Assembly: GCF_034424645.1 (NCBI RefSeq) | Contig: NZ_CP139969.1 | Location: forward strand, 3,657,799-3,721,798 | Source of the DNA: Bordetella avium | GTDB lineage: Bacteria > Pseudomonadota > Gammaproteobacteria > Burkholderiales > Burkholderiaceae_B | DNA: 64,000 bases | Direction: 5' to 3' | Shown: positions 8,634 to 19,594 of the stretch, one piece after another | How the letters are laid out: the number at the start of each line of letters is the position of its first letter | How positions within the stretch are numbered: position 1 is the first letter of the stretch | Program-made: the position numbers and the translations under genes | The notes under the pieces: generated by a model | Databases searched by the model: none | Told to the model about the DNA's origin: nothing | The model's input: the letters and a program-made list of their open reading frames with translations, nothing else

Positions 8634-9461
8634 TTACTTGCGCTTGCGCCGTTGGACGATCATATTGTTCGTCCGCTTGTTGCGACGGGTCTTGTAACCC
8701 TTCGACGGAGTACCCCACGGGCTGACCGGCTCGCGAGCTTCGCCAGTACGGCCTTCACCACCACCGTGCGGGTGATCGATCGGGTTCATGGCAACGCCAC
8801 GGACCGTCGGGCGGATACCGCGCCAGCGCATAGCACCGGCCTTACCGATTTGACGCAGGCTGTGTTCTTCGTTACCGACTTCACCAATGGTGGCACGGCA
8901 TTCGATGTGCACGCGACGGACTTCACCGGAACGCAGGCGAACCTGAGCGTAAGTGCCTTCGCGGGCCATCAGCACGGCGGAAGCGCCGGCCGAACGGGCC
9001 ATCTGAGCACCCTTGCCGGGGATCATCTCGATGCAGTGAATGGTCGTACCCACCGGGATATTGCGGATGGGCAGCGTGTTGCCGGCGCGGATCGGGGCTT
9101 CGATACCCGAAATCAGCGTGGCACCCACTTCCAGACCGCGCGGAGCGATGATGTAACGACGCTCGCCATCGGCGTAGCACAGCAGGGCAATGTGCGCCGT
9201 GCGGTTGGGGTCATATTCCAGACGCTCAACCTTCGCGGGGATGCCATCCTTGTTGCGACGGAAGTCGACAACACGGTAGTGCTGCTTGTGGCCACCGCCA
9301 CGATGACGGATCGTGATGTGACCGTTGTTGTTACGGCCCGAACCACGGATCTTCTTTTCGAGCAGAGCGGCGTGAGGCGCGCCTTTGTGCAGGTTAGGGC
9401 TGACAACCTTCACCATGCCACGGCGGCCAGCCGAAGTCGGCTTAACTTTAACGAGGGCCAT
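8634..9461 (-). CDS. rplB: 50S ribosomal protein L2
   Basis: A 275-residue L2, near the 273-residue E. coli size. It shows [21 protein letters not shown] in the N-terminal RNA-binding half and the peptidyl-transferase-proximal loop [18 protein letters not shown] with the essential His. It ends in a basic tail. Its start overlaps the stop region of rplW closely (1-base junction), which suggests translational coupling. Confidence 0.97.
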   Translation of the reverse strand: MALVKVKPTSAGRRGMVKVVSPNLHKGAPHAALLEKKIRGSGRNNNGHITIRHRGGGHKQHYRVVDFRRNKDGIPAKVERLEYDPNRTAHIALLCYADGERRYIIAPRGLEVGATLISGIEAPIRAGNTLPIRNIPVGTTIHCIEMIPGKGAQMARSAGASAVLMAREGTYAQVRLRSGEVRRVHIECRATIGEVGNEEHSLRQIGKAGAMRWRGIRPTVRGVAMNPIDHPHGGGEGRTGEAREPVSPWGTPSKGYKTRRNKRTNNMIVQRRKRK

Positions 9462-9758
9462 TTACTTCACCTCCGCAAAGTCGATTTCCTGGCCTTCTTT
9501 GAGCGAAACGTAGGCCTTGCGCTCATTGCGGCGGCGACCAACGAATCGGCCAAAGCGCTTGACTTTGCCCTTACGGTTGAGGACCTGCACAGCTTCGACC
9601 TGCACCTTGAAGAGCAGTTCGACGGCAGCCTTGATTTCCGGCTTGGTGGCGTCAGCCACGACACGGAAGGCGATTTGCTGGTGCTTCTCGGCAACGAACG
9701 TGGCTTTTTCAGTCACGACCGGCGCGAGAAGGACTTGCATCAAGCGTTCGGCGTTCAT
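9462..9758 (-). CDS. rplW: 50S ribosomal protein L23
   Basis: A 98-residue L23, part of the exit-tunnel rim and a docking point for trigger factor. [19 protein letters not shown] opens the fold, and [20 protein letters not shown] contains the basic RNA-binding loop. The ATG overlaps the stop of rplD by 4 bases, indicating coupled translation. Confidence 0.96.
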
Positions 9759-10372
9759 CCGAGCATCTCCTCGAGTTGCGCGATGGCCGGCTTGGTGATC
9801 AGCACTTTCTTGTAGTGGATCAGCGACAGCGGATCGGCATAGCGGGGCTCGACCACGGCAACATGCGGCAGGTTGCGGGTGGCGAGGTAAACATTTTCAT
9901 CCACCGTGTCGGTGATGATCAGCACGGAATCCAGACCCAGCGCCTTCAGCTTCTCAGCCGCCAGCTTGGTCTTGGGCGACTCGAGCGAGAAGGTGTCAAC
10001 CACAGCGATGCGGTCTTCACGGGCCAACTGCGACAGGATCGAGCGGATCCCGGCACGGTACATCTTCTTGTTGACCTTCTGGCTGAAGTTTTCTTCAGGC
10101 GAATTCGGGAACGCGCGACCACCCCCACGCCACAGCGGCGACGAGGTCATACCAGCGCGAGCGCGGCCGGTACCCTTTTGACGCCAGGGCTTCTTGGTGG
10201 AGTGCTTGACTTCAGCGCGATCTTTCTGAGCGCGGTTGCCGCTACGAGCGTTGGCCTGGTAGGCAACAACGATCTGGTGCACCAGCGCTTCATTGAAATC
10301 ACGGCCGAAGATGGTGTCGGGCGCGCTAAACGTGGCGGCCTGACCTTGGTCGTTCAGGAGCTTGAGATCCAT
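9755..10372 (-). CDS. rplD: 50S ribosomal protein L4
   Basis: A 205-residue L4. The extended tunnel loop [19 protein letters not shown] (about residues 57-75) and [19 protein letters not shown] are diagnostic. In E. coli, L4 is also the autogenous repressor that binds the S10 operon leader and causes transcription attenuation. If that holds here, the target would be the leader before rplC, because rpsJ is separated from rplC by a terminator. It lies 4 bases after rplC. Confidence 0.97.
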
Positions 10373-10376
10373 TTAC

Positions 10377-11066
10377 TTACGCCCCCTTCTTGGCCGGCGC
10401 CTTGACAGCCGGACGCACGATGACATCGCCACCAGCGTGGCCAGGGACAGCGCCCTTGACCAGCAGCAGACCGCGCTCGACGTCAACGCGAACGACGTCG
10501 AGGTTCTGAACGGTACGAGTCACATCGCCCAGATGGCCAGCCATGCGCTTGCCGGGGAAAATGCGGCCCGGATCCTGTGCTTGGCCGATAGAGCCAGGCA
10601 CGCGGTGCGAACGCGAGTTACCGTGCGAGGCACGTTGCGAGCCGAAGTTGTGGCGCTTGATGGTGCCGGCAAAGCCCTTACCAATCGTGGTGCCCGTAAC
10701 GTCGACTTGTTGACCGGCTTCAAAGACGGATTCCACGGCGATGACCGAGCCAGCCGTGAATTCGGCGGCGCGGGTGGGATCGAGGCGGAATTCTTTCAGG
10801 ATGCTGCCGGCTTCAGCGCCAGCCTTGGCGAAGTGACCGGCCTCAGCCTTGGTCACGCGCGAGGCGCGGCGATTGCCATAAGTCACTTGGATGGCGGCGT
10901 AGCCGTCGGATTCCAGGGACTTGACTTGAGTCACGCGGTTGTTGGACACGTCCAGTACGGTCACCGGGATGGACTCGCCTTCCTCGGTGAAAATACGGGT
11001 CATGCCGACCTTGCGACCCACCAGACCCAGCCGGTGAGCGGCGGGCGTGGGTGTCGTATTCGACAT
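10377..11066 (-). CDS. rplC: 50S ribosomal protein L3
   Basis: A 229-residue L3. The start [20 protein letters not shown] at 11066 is chosen because GGAG lies six bases before it and the upstream in-frame extension (to 11183) is not L3-like. [18 protein letters not shown] and [13 protein letters not shown] are family motifs; the Gln in GQAQ is the residue methylated by PrmB in E. coli. It appears to be the first gene of its transcript here, since a promoter candidate and a leader hairpin lie just upstream. Confidence 0.97.
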
Positions 11067-11079
11067 CGTTTTCTCCATT

Positions 11080-11099
11080 CCCGACTGCGATTGGTCGGG
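11080..11099 (-). promoter_or_regulatory. Leader hairpin just before the rplC ribosome-binding site
   Basis: CCCGAC at 11080-11085 pairs with GTCGGG at 11094-11099 around an 8-base loop. In the mRNA the stem ends a few bases before the GGAG of rplC. It may be part of an L4-responsive leader by analogy with the E. coli S10 leader; this is inference. Confidence 0.4.
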
Positions 11100-11200
11100 G
11101 CTAATCAGGCAAAGGGTAACGGCCTTCTGCCCTACAGTACAAAGAACTTTGGGCGAAATTTGCTCACCCACTTCTCTCGCCACAAAATGGCAAGCTTCTC

Positions 11201-11230
11201 ATATTAGCACGTTTTTCGTAGTGGACACAA
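11201..11230 (-). promoter_or_regulatory. Candidate sigma70 promoter for rplC and the distal S10 genes
   Basis: On the minus strand the -35 TTGTGT (11225-11230), an 18-base spacer and the -10 TAATAT (11201-11206) are seen. A TGn extended -10 precedes the hexamer. Transcription would start near 11194 and give a leader of about 128 bases before rplC. Confidence 0.5.
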
Positions 11231-11471
11231 GCACTTAGCCTCATCCCGCCCAGGGTATCCGCAGCGTTGTTGCAACGCCCCCCAACGACTGGCTACAGCC
11301 TCTTGGGCTGCACTGCCAGTGAGTGACCACTACGTCACTTAGGCGAACCTCGACAACCTGAACATCGACGGCTGCGACGCGCTAACCTCAGAGCCAGGCC
11401 ATACAGACGTTCGGTGAACAGATTGCCAGGCAGCGTGCTGCTCAAGCTCGCCCGGACTCAAAACGCGGAAC
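11231..11471. other. Gene-free part of the rpsJ-rplC spacer
   Basis: Together with the flanking promoter and terminator this makes a spacer of 478 bases between rplC and rpsJ, genes that are adjacent in most bacterial S10 operons. No coding frame with a family resemblance is visible in it. Confidence 0.6.
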
Positions 11472-11506
11472 AAAAAAACGACCGCGCTTCTTTCGAAGAG
11501 CGGCCG
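11472..11506 (-). terminator. Intrinsic terminator after rpsJ
   Basis: The hairpin spans 11479-11506: the CGACCGC arm pairs with GCGGCCG, and CTTC with GAAG around a TTTC loop. On the minus strand it is followed directly by seven T (complement of 11472-11478). It stands 40 bases past the rpsJ stop and separates rpsJ from rplC. Confidence 0.8.
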
Positions 11507-11544
11507 CTTTACAGGTTTCGGCGAAGGAGAAACCTGAGCCTTGC

Positions 11545-11856
11545 TTACTGCAACGCGATCTCGACGTCGACACCGGCCGGCAGGTCCAGACGCATCAGAG
11601 CGTCAACGGTCTTGTCGGTAGGATCAACGATGTCCATCAAACGCTGATGGGTACGAATTTCGAACTGGTCGCGCGAGGTCTTGTTGACGTGCGGCGAACG
11701 CAGAACGTCGTAGCGACGGATGCGCGTGGGCAGGGGAACCGGACCGCGGACGACAGCGCCGGTACGCTTGGCGGTGTCAACGATTTCCGCTGCGGACTGG
11801 TCGATCAGCTTGTAATCGAAAGCCTTCAGACGGATGCGGATCTTTTGGTTTTTCAT
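11545..11856 (-). CDS. rpsJ: 30S ribosomal protein S10 / NusE
   Basis: A 103-residue S10, exactly the usual size. The start [19 protein letters not shown] at 11856 has AGGA eight bases upstream. A longer frame to 11892 lacks S10-like sequence. [10 protein letters not shown] is the hallmark, and [20 protein letters not shown] the C-terminal block. S10 also acts as NusE in antitermination complexes with NusB and NusG. It is cotranscribed with tuf and followed by its own terminator. Confidence 0.97.
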   Translation of the reverse strand: MKNQKIRIRLKAFDYKLIDQSAAEIVDTAKRTGAVVRGPVPLPTRIRRYDVLRSPHVNKTSRDQFEIRTHQRLMDIVDPTDKTVDALMRLDLPAGVDVEIALQ

Positions 11857-11919
11857 GGCGTTTCCTAAAGAACGAAAAACGAAGGCGGCCAACAGCCTGA
11901 CCGCCCCCGTGCTGGGATA

Positions 11920-13110
<1,191 letters not shown>

Positions 13111-13186
13111 GATCTATATCCTTTAACTTTCAAGGAAACTTGGATATTTGCCGCGCCCCGCATCACGGGGTCACGGCGACGGTTAT

Positions 13187-15289
<2,103 letters not shown>

Positions 15290-15307
15290 GGTGGGTTAAT
15301 CCTTAAA

Positions 15308-15778
15308 TTACCAGCGGAAATGGCTGAAAGCCTTGTTGGCTTCGGCCATCTTGTGCGTGTCTTCGCGCTTCTTCATTGCGGCGCCACGACCTTCGGAGGC
15401 GTCGATCAGTTCACCAGCCAGACGCAGATCCATCGACTTCTCGCCACGCTTCTTGGCGGCTTCACGGAGCCAACGCATAGCCAGGGCCAGGCGGCGCACG
15501 GGGCGCACTTCAACCGGCACTTGGTAGTTGGCACCGCCAACGCGGCGGCTCTTCACTTCGACGATCGGCTTGATGTTGTTGATGGCCAGCGTGAAGACTT
15601 CAATCGGCTCTTTGCCGGTCTTGGTCTGGACTTGAGCCAGGGCACCGTAGACGATGCGCTCGGCGACGGCTTTCTTGCCGTCCAGCATCACAACGTTCAT
15701 GAACTTGGCGAGTTCGACGCTGCCGAACTTGGGATCGGGCAGAATCTCGCGCTTGGGTACTTCGCGACGACGGGGCAT
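15308..15778 (-). CDS. rpsG: 30S ribosomal protein S7
   Basis: A 156-residue S7, the normal size. The start [20 protein letters not shown] at 15778 is typical; an upstream in-frame extension to 15838 is unlike S7 and is ignored. [13 protein letters not shown] and [16 protein letters not shown] are signatures. S7 nucleates assembly of the 30S head and, in E. coli, represses the str operon by binding the rpsL-rpsG spacer. A 168-base spacer is present here too. Confidence 0.97.
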
Positions 15779-15946
15779 TTTTGCTTCCTTGTGTCTGTTC
15801 AGTTGAACCGCGTTTTTTACACGGTCACGGCCACCCATACAGAATGACCACTTACGTGCTGCACACTATTCCAGCTTCCACTGGCGCAGCTGCACACTCT
15901 CCGGATTACGGGTCTTCCCGCAACCGGGGTACTGCCTTGAAGACGA

Positions 15947-16324
15947 TTAGGCCTTCTTCGGGCGCTTGGCACCGTACTTGGAACGAGCTTGCTTACGGTC
16001 CTTGACGCCTTGCAGGTCAAGGGAGCCGCGCACGATGTGATAACGCACACCGGGCAAGTCCTTCACACGACCGCCACGCACCAGAACGACCGAGTGCTCT
16101 TGCAGGTTGTGGCCTTCACCGCCGATGTACGAAATGACTTCGTAACCGTTGGTCAGACGCACCTTGGCAACCTTACGCAGAGCGGAGTTCGGCTTCTTGG
16201 GGGTGGTGGTGTAGACACGGGTGCAAACGCCGCGACGCTGGGGGCAATTTTCCAGCGCGGGGCTCTTGCTCTTGATGATGCTGACTTCGCGCGGCTTGCG
16301 CACGAGTTGGCTAATGGTAGGCAT
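15947..16324 (-). CDS. rpsL: 30S ribosomal protein S12
   Basis: A 125-residue S12 in the decoding centre. [19 protein letters not shown] contains the lysine (position 43 region) and [14 protein letters not shown] the second lysine (position 88 region). Both are the wild-type, streptomycin-sensitive residues. It is the first gene of the str operon, preceded by a long leader. Confidence 0.97.
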
Positions 16325-16380
16325 GACCTTTGAAATCCCTTTTACGTACCACTGGTAAGTACTTACGTACTATGTCCTCC

Positions 16381-16434
16381 GGGCGCCTGATGCTAAGAGC
16401 GCCCTGGCGGAGGCAGTTTGCGCAAAACCGCCTC
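16381..16434 (-). promoter_or_regulatory. Two tandem hairpins in the str operon leader
   Basis: One stem pairs 16410-16419 with 16425-16434 (GAGGC core, 10 bp with one wobble). The other pairs GGGCGC at 16381-16386 with GCGCCC at 16399-16404. They sit 60-110 bases before rpsL. Neither has a T-tract, so regulation of translation or processing is more likely than termination. Confidence 0.45.
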
Positions 16435-16674
16435 TGACGTGGTTGACGTAAAAGAGCGGGTCTTGCAGACAAGCGCACAAAGTTTGAAAGATGCCTGTTT
16501 CACTGCTATTACCCCGGCAGGATTCTCTGGGCGCAAACCCTAAGGCGGTTTGATCGGCAGCTTCCGTGGGGGTGGGGTCGCGGACAAAACTACCTGAACT
16601 CGTGACGCATCCGGCAGTTTTGCTTACATCCGCAGCACCTGTACTTTGCACGCGCATAAAGCAGTAAGCCCTTC

Positions 16675-16703
16675 AGCTTAGCTTAGTTAGCCGCTGCTGT
16701 CAA
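16675..16703 (-). promoter_or_regulatory. Candidate promoter of the str operon
   Basis: On the minus strand there is a perfect -35 TTGACA (16698-16703), a 17-base spacer and a weak -10 TAAGCT (16675-16680). It would give a leader of about 340 bases to rpsL. It also lies upstream of the divergent side of the signalling island, whose nearest gene reads in the same direction and ends at 16759. Confidence 0.4.
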
Positions 16704-16758
16704 AGGGGATGCGCAAAATTTGCGCGAAAGCAAGCCCTGTACGCAGCGCCCCCCGGCC

Positions 16759-17472
16759 TCAAACCTGCGCAAACAAGTAGCCGCTGCCGTAGACCGTGCG
16801 GATAGGCAGGTTCAGACCGGCCAACTCGGCCTTTCGACGCAGACGGCTGATCACGACATCGATGCTGCGCGTGCCCGTCATCCGCGAACTGGCGCCGTCG
16901 GCGCTGAGCTCTTCAGCCAACAGCTCGCGGCTGACGGCATTCCCACCGGCCTGCAAGAGCACACGCACGATAGACCGTTCGTTGGCCGACAGCGACAGCG
17001 TGGCGCCCAGGGGGGCCGCCAGCGTCCAGTCCTGGTCGCGCAACTCCCATTTGCCAGGCCCGGATAAGGTGCCCGCCAGGGAGTCAGACGCATCCTCGCG
17101 CCAGGCGGGTAGGCGACGCGCCAGCGCCAGCAAAACGCCTGCCAGTTCACGGTCGTCGAGCGGCTCGGTCAGCGCAGCATCGGCGCCGCTCTGAAGACAA
17201 CGCAAACGCATCTCCATCGGCATTTCGCTGGCTTTGACGACGATGCCGAGCTCAGCAGAGCCCCGCAGACGCGCAATCAAGGAAAATCCCAGCTCACCCA
17301 GATCGCTGCAATCCAGCACGACGATGTCGTAATGCTCTTCGTTGAGCATGCCGAAGAGTTCCAGCGGTGTGGAACAACCTTTTGTCGAAATACCAGCTTG
17401 CAGCAGCACGGCAATGATGCGAGCGCGGCTGGCTGAATCCGGCACCATGATTAGAGTGCTCAAGTGTTTCAT
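16759..17472 (-). CDS. OmpR/PhoB-type regulator with degenerate receiver domain
   Basis: A 237-residue protein with a receiver-like half (1-115) and a winged-helix DNA-binding half (about 145-237; NERSIVRVLLQAGG and the end RTVYGSGYLFAQV). The phosphoacceptor Asp is present (VVLDCSD, D54). The acidic pair is reduced to one Asp (D12, after Pro), the switch Thr/Ser position is Lys80, and the conserved Lys is Glu103 (TEP in place of TKP). Normal phosphorylation switching is therefore doubtful, and it may work phosphorylation-independently. It is divergent from the intact regulator next door and is the last gene before the str operon leader. Confidence 0.82.
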   Translation of the reverse strand: MKHLSTLIMVPDSASRARIIAVLLQAGISTKGCSTPLELFGMLNEEHYDIVVLDCSDLGELGFSLIARLRGSAELGIVVKASEMPMEMRLRCLQSGADAALTEPLDDRELAGVLLALARRLPAWREDASDSLAGTLSGPGKWELRDQDWTLAAPLGATLSLSANERSIVRVLLQAGGNAVSRELLAEELSADGASSRMTGTRSIDVVISRLRRKAELAGLNLPIRTVYGSGYLFAQV

Positions 17473-17733
17473 GACCAGACCCTATCTCACCCTTAAATGG
17501 TTTTACATCCCAGACTATGCAAACACTGCAAATCTCGATGCGATTAGAGATAGTGTGGCGTTGTATTGCGAATTTCCACCAGTCAAGATTCGTCAACTTT
17601 GCAATGATTGAGCAAGTTGTTGCGCTAAATCAGAGAGTTATAACAAAGGTTATGATTGCAGCGTAGCGCAAGCCGCGGCGCTCGGATTGGCTGGTACTCA
17701 CTGGCCCCAACCTCTGGGAAAATGACAGGGCCT

Positions 17734-18441
17734 ATGAAAATAGCCTCATTGGAAGATGACCTGGATCAGGCACGCCACATTCAGCAGCTCCTGCAACAAG
17801 CCCATTACGAATGCCGCAGTTTTCAGCAAAGCCAGGATTTACTGGCGGCGATGCGCGTAGAGAGCTTTGATCTGATCTTGGTTGACTGGCAGTTGCCCGA
17901 CATGGACGGCGACGAAGTCGTGCGTCATTTGCGGGCCCGTTACGGCATAGGACTGCCCATTATTTTTCTGACCAGCCGCAATCAGGAAGAGGATCTGGTC
18001 GAAGGTTTGAACGCTGGCGCAGACGATTACATCGTCAAGCCCTTGCGAGCGGCCGAATTGCTCGCCCGTGTAGCTGCCCTGCTACGCCGCACACAAGCGA
18101 CTACCTCGCTGGAAAACCCGGCTTTCGATCTTGGCCCTTATCATGTGGACCCGGCGCGGCGCGTTATCGAACTGCATGGCGAGGCGATTCCCCTGGCGCC
18201 CAAAGAATACGAATTGGCGCTATTGTTTCTACGCAATATCGGCCGTCTGCTCTCGCGTGACCTGCTGGCTGAAAGCGTATGGAACCGGGAGATTCCTCCG
18301 ACCTCGCGCACGCTGGATACGCATTTGTCGAACATACGTCAGAAACTGCAATTGCGGCCTGAGAACGGTCTGCGTCTGACGTCTTCCTATGCCCTGGGTT
18401 ACCGCCTGGAAACCGTAGCGGGTAAAGAAACACCGAACTGA
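17734..18441 (+). CDS. OmpR-family response regulator
   Basis: A 235-residue regulator. The start at 17734 (MKIASLEDD) is chosen because the receiver fold begins there; ATG at 17722 is an alternative. The receiver has E7-D8-D9, phosphoacceptor D51 (LVDWQLPDMDG), T80 and K102-P103, all canonical. A winged-helix effector domain follows (about 130-235, with PKEYELALLFLRNIGRLLSRD and TLDTHLSNIRQKL). It is the probable partner of the CHASE2 kinase two genes downstream. The gap to the FecR gene is 38 bases. Confidence 0.9.
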   Translation: MKIASLEDDLDQARHIQQLLQQAHYECRSFQQSQDLLAAMRVESFDLILVDWQLPDMDGDEVVRHLRARYGIGLPIIFLTSRNQEEDLVEGLNAGADDYIVKPLRAAELLARVAALLRRTQATTSLENPAFDLGPYHVDPARRVIELHGEAIPLAPKEYELALLFLRNIGRLLSRDLLAESVWNREIPPTSRTLDTHLSNIRQKLQLRPENGLRLTSSYALGYRLETVAGKETPN

Positions 18442-18479
18442 ACGCGCCCTGACGCGCTTGAAATAACTGGAGAGTGGCC

Positions 18480-19583
18480 ATGCACCGGAGCTTCCGGCGC
18501 GCGCCCTTGATGCTGAGTGTGGCGCTGGCGACGACCGCCGTCCATGCTCAGCCTGCGGGTACGCTGAACGAGGATTTTATTCACCGGGTACGTCCTGGCG
18601 ACACACTGAGCGGCCTCGCTGCGTCCTACACTGGCAAGGAGAGCCATTGGCAGGTGCTACAGCAACTGAATGCCATAGGCGATACCCACGCCCTGCCCGT
18701 CGCACGCGAATTGCGCATCCCCTTAGCCATGATTCCGGAGGTGGCCAGTTCCGCACAGGTTACCAGCCTGACTGGCAAGGCCGGACTCGATGGGCAGGAA
18801 CTCAAAGAGGGCAGCGCTGTGAGCGAAGGCGGTCTGCTGACGACCGGTCCGAACAGCTTCATGACCCTGCGACTTTCCGATGACAGCGAAATCGCATTGC
18901 CCCCCAATAGCGCCGTGAGTTTGCAACGCCTGCGCCGTTTTAAACATATGCCCATCACCGACACCGTGCTATCGGTAGAGCGGGGCGCAATGGAGTCAAA
19001 GGTTGCTCCCGATGGCGGTGGCGTGGGCCGTTTCGAGATCCGTTCCCCAGTGGCAGTAACCGGCGTGCGGGGTACGCGCTTTCGCGTGGAGGCCTCGTCC
19101 AATGGCGCCAGCCAGGCTGTGCTGGAAGGCAATGTGCGGGTACAGGCCCACGCACCGGGTCAGAAACCTGAAGCGCCCATCACCGTGCATCAAGGCCAAG
19201 GGGCCCGCATTGGTAGTGACGGGAGCGTCCTGGGCCTGCGGCCCTTGCTGCCCGCCCCCGCGTTGGGAACACCACGCCGCGCAGAGGGCGGCTGGACCGC
19301 CCTGGTCACCCCGGTTGCTGGCGCACAGGCCTACAACGTGCGGGTCTCGCGTGATAGCGATGGCATGCAAGTCATCGCCGCTAAGCAGTACAACACGCCA
19401 GATATCCGATTTGCCGCACCGGGTCCTGGCACCTATTATGTCAACGTGAGCGCCATCGACGAGTTCGGGCTTGCGGGCTATGAGGCGCGGCAAACCTTTG
19501 AAGGTACGCTAGCCTTGCTCAGCACCGACGACAAGCCCGTGCTCAGTGGCACAGGTGAGATCATCGCTTTGCAAACCTACTGA
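18480..19583 (+). CDS. Exported LysM-FecR domain protein
   Basis: A 367-residue protein from ATG 18480, which has GGAG seven bases upstream; a GTG six bases earlier is too close to that site. A signal peptide covers about residues 1-24 (cleavage after VHA). A LysM-like module follows at about 34-80 (HRVRPGDTLSGLAASYTG), then a FecR-type domain at about 105-225 with VRGTRFRVEA. The C-terminal part is beta-rich and fibronectin-like (YNVRVSRDSDG, GTYYVNVSAID). LysM usually binds peptidoglycan, so a periplasmic envelope sensor is plausible. It ends 11 bases before the CHASE2 kinase. Confidence 0.85.
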   Translation: MHRSFRRAPLMLSVALATTAVHAQPAGTLNEDFIHRVRPGDTLSGLAASYTGKESHWQVLQQLNAIGDTHALPVARELRIPLAMIPEVASSAQVTSLTGKAGLDGQELKEGSAVSEGGLLTTGPNSFMTLRLSDDSEIALPPNSAVSLQRLRRFKHMPITDTVLSVERGAMESKVAPDGGGVGRFEIRSPVAVTGVRGTRFRVEASSNGASQAVLEGNVRVQAHAPGQKPEAPITVHQGQGARIGSDGSVLGLRPLLPAPALGTPRRAEGGWTALVTPVAGAQAYNVRVSRDSDGMQVIAAKQYNTPDIRFAAPGPGTYYVNVSAIDEFGLAGYEARQTFEGTLALLSTDDKPVLSGTGEIIALQTY

Positions 19584-19594
19584 CAGGAAGTGCA

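Noticed and set aside
11067..11183. N-terminal extension of L3
   Set aside because: The extension has no L3 similarity and the GGAG before 11066 sets the start; the region is better explained as leader.
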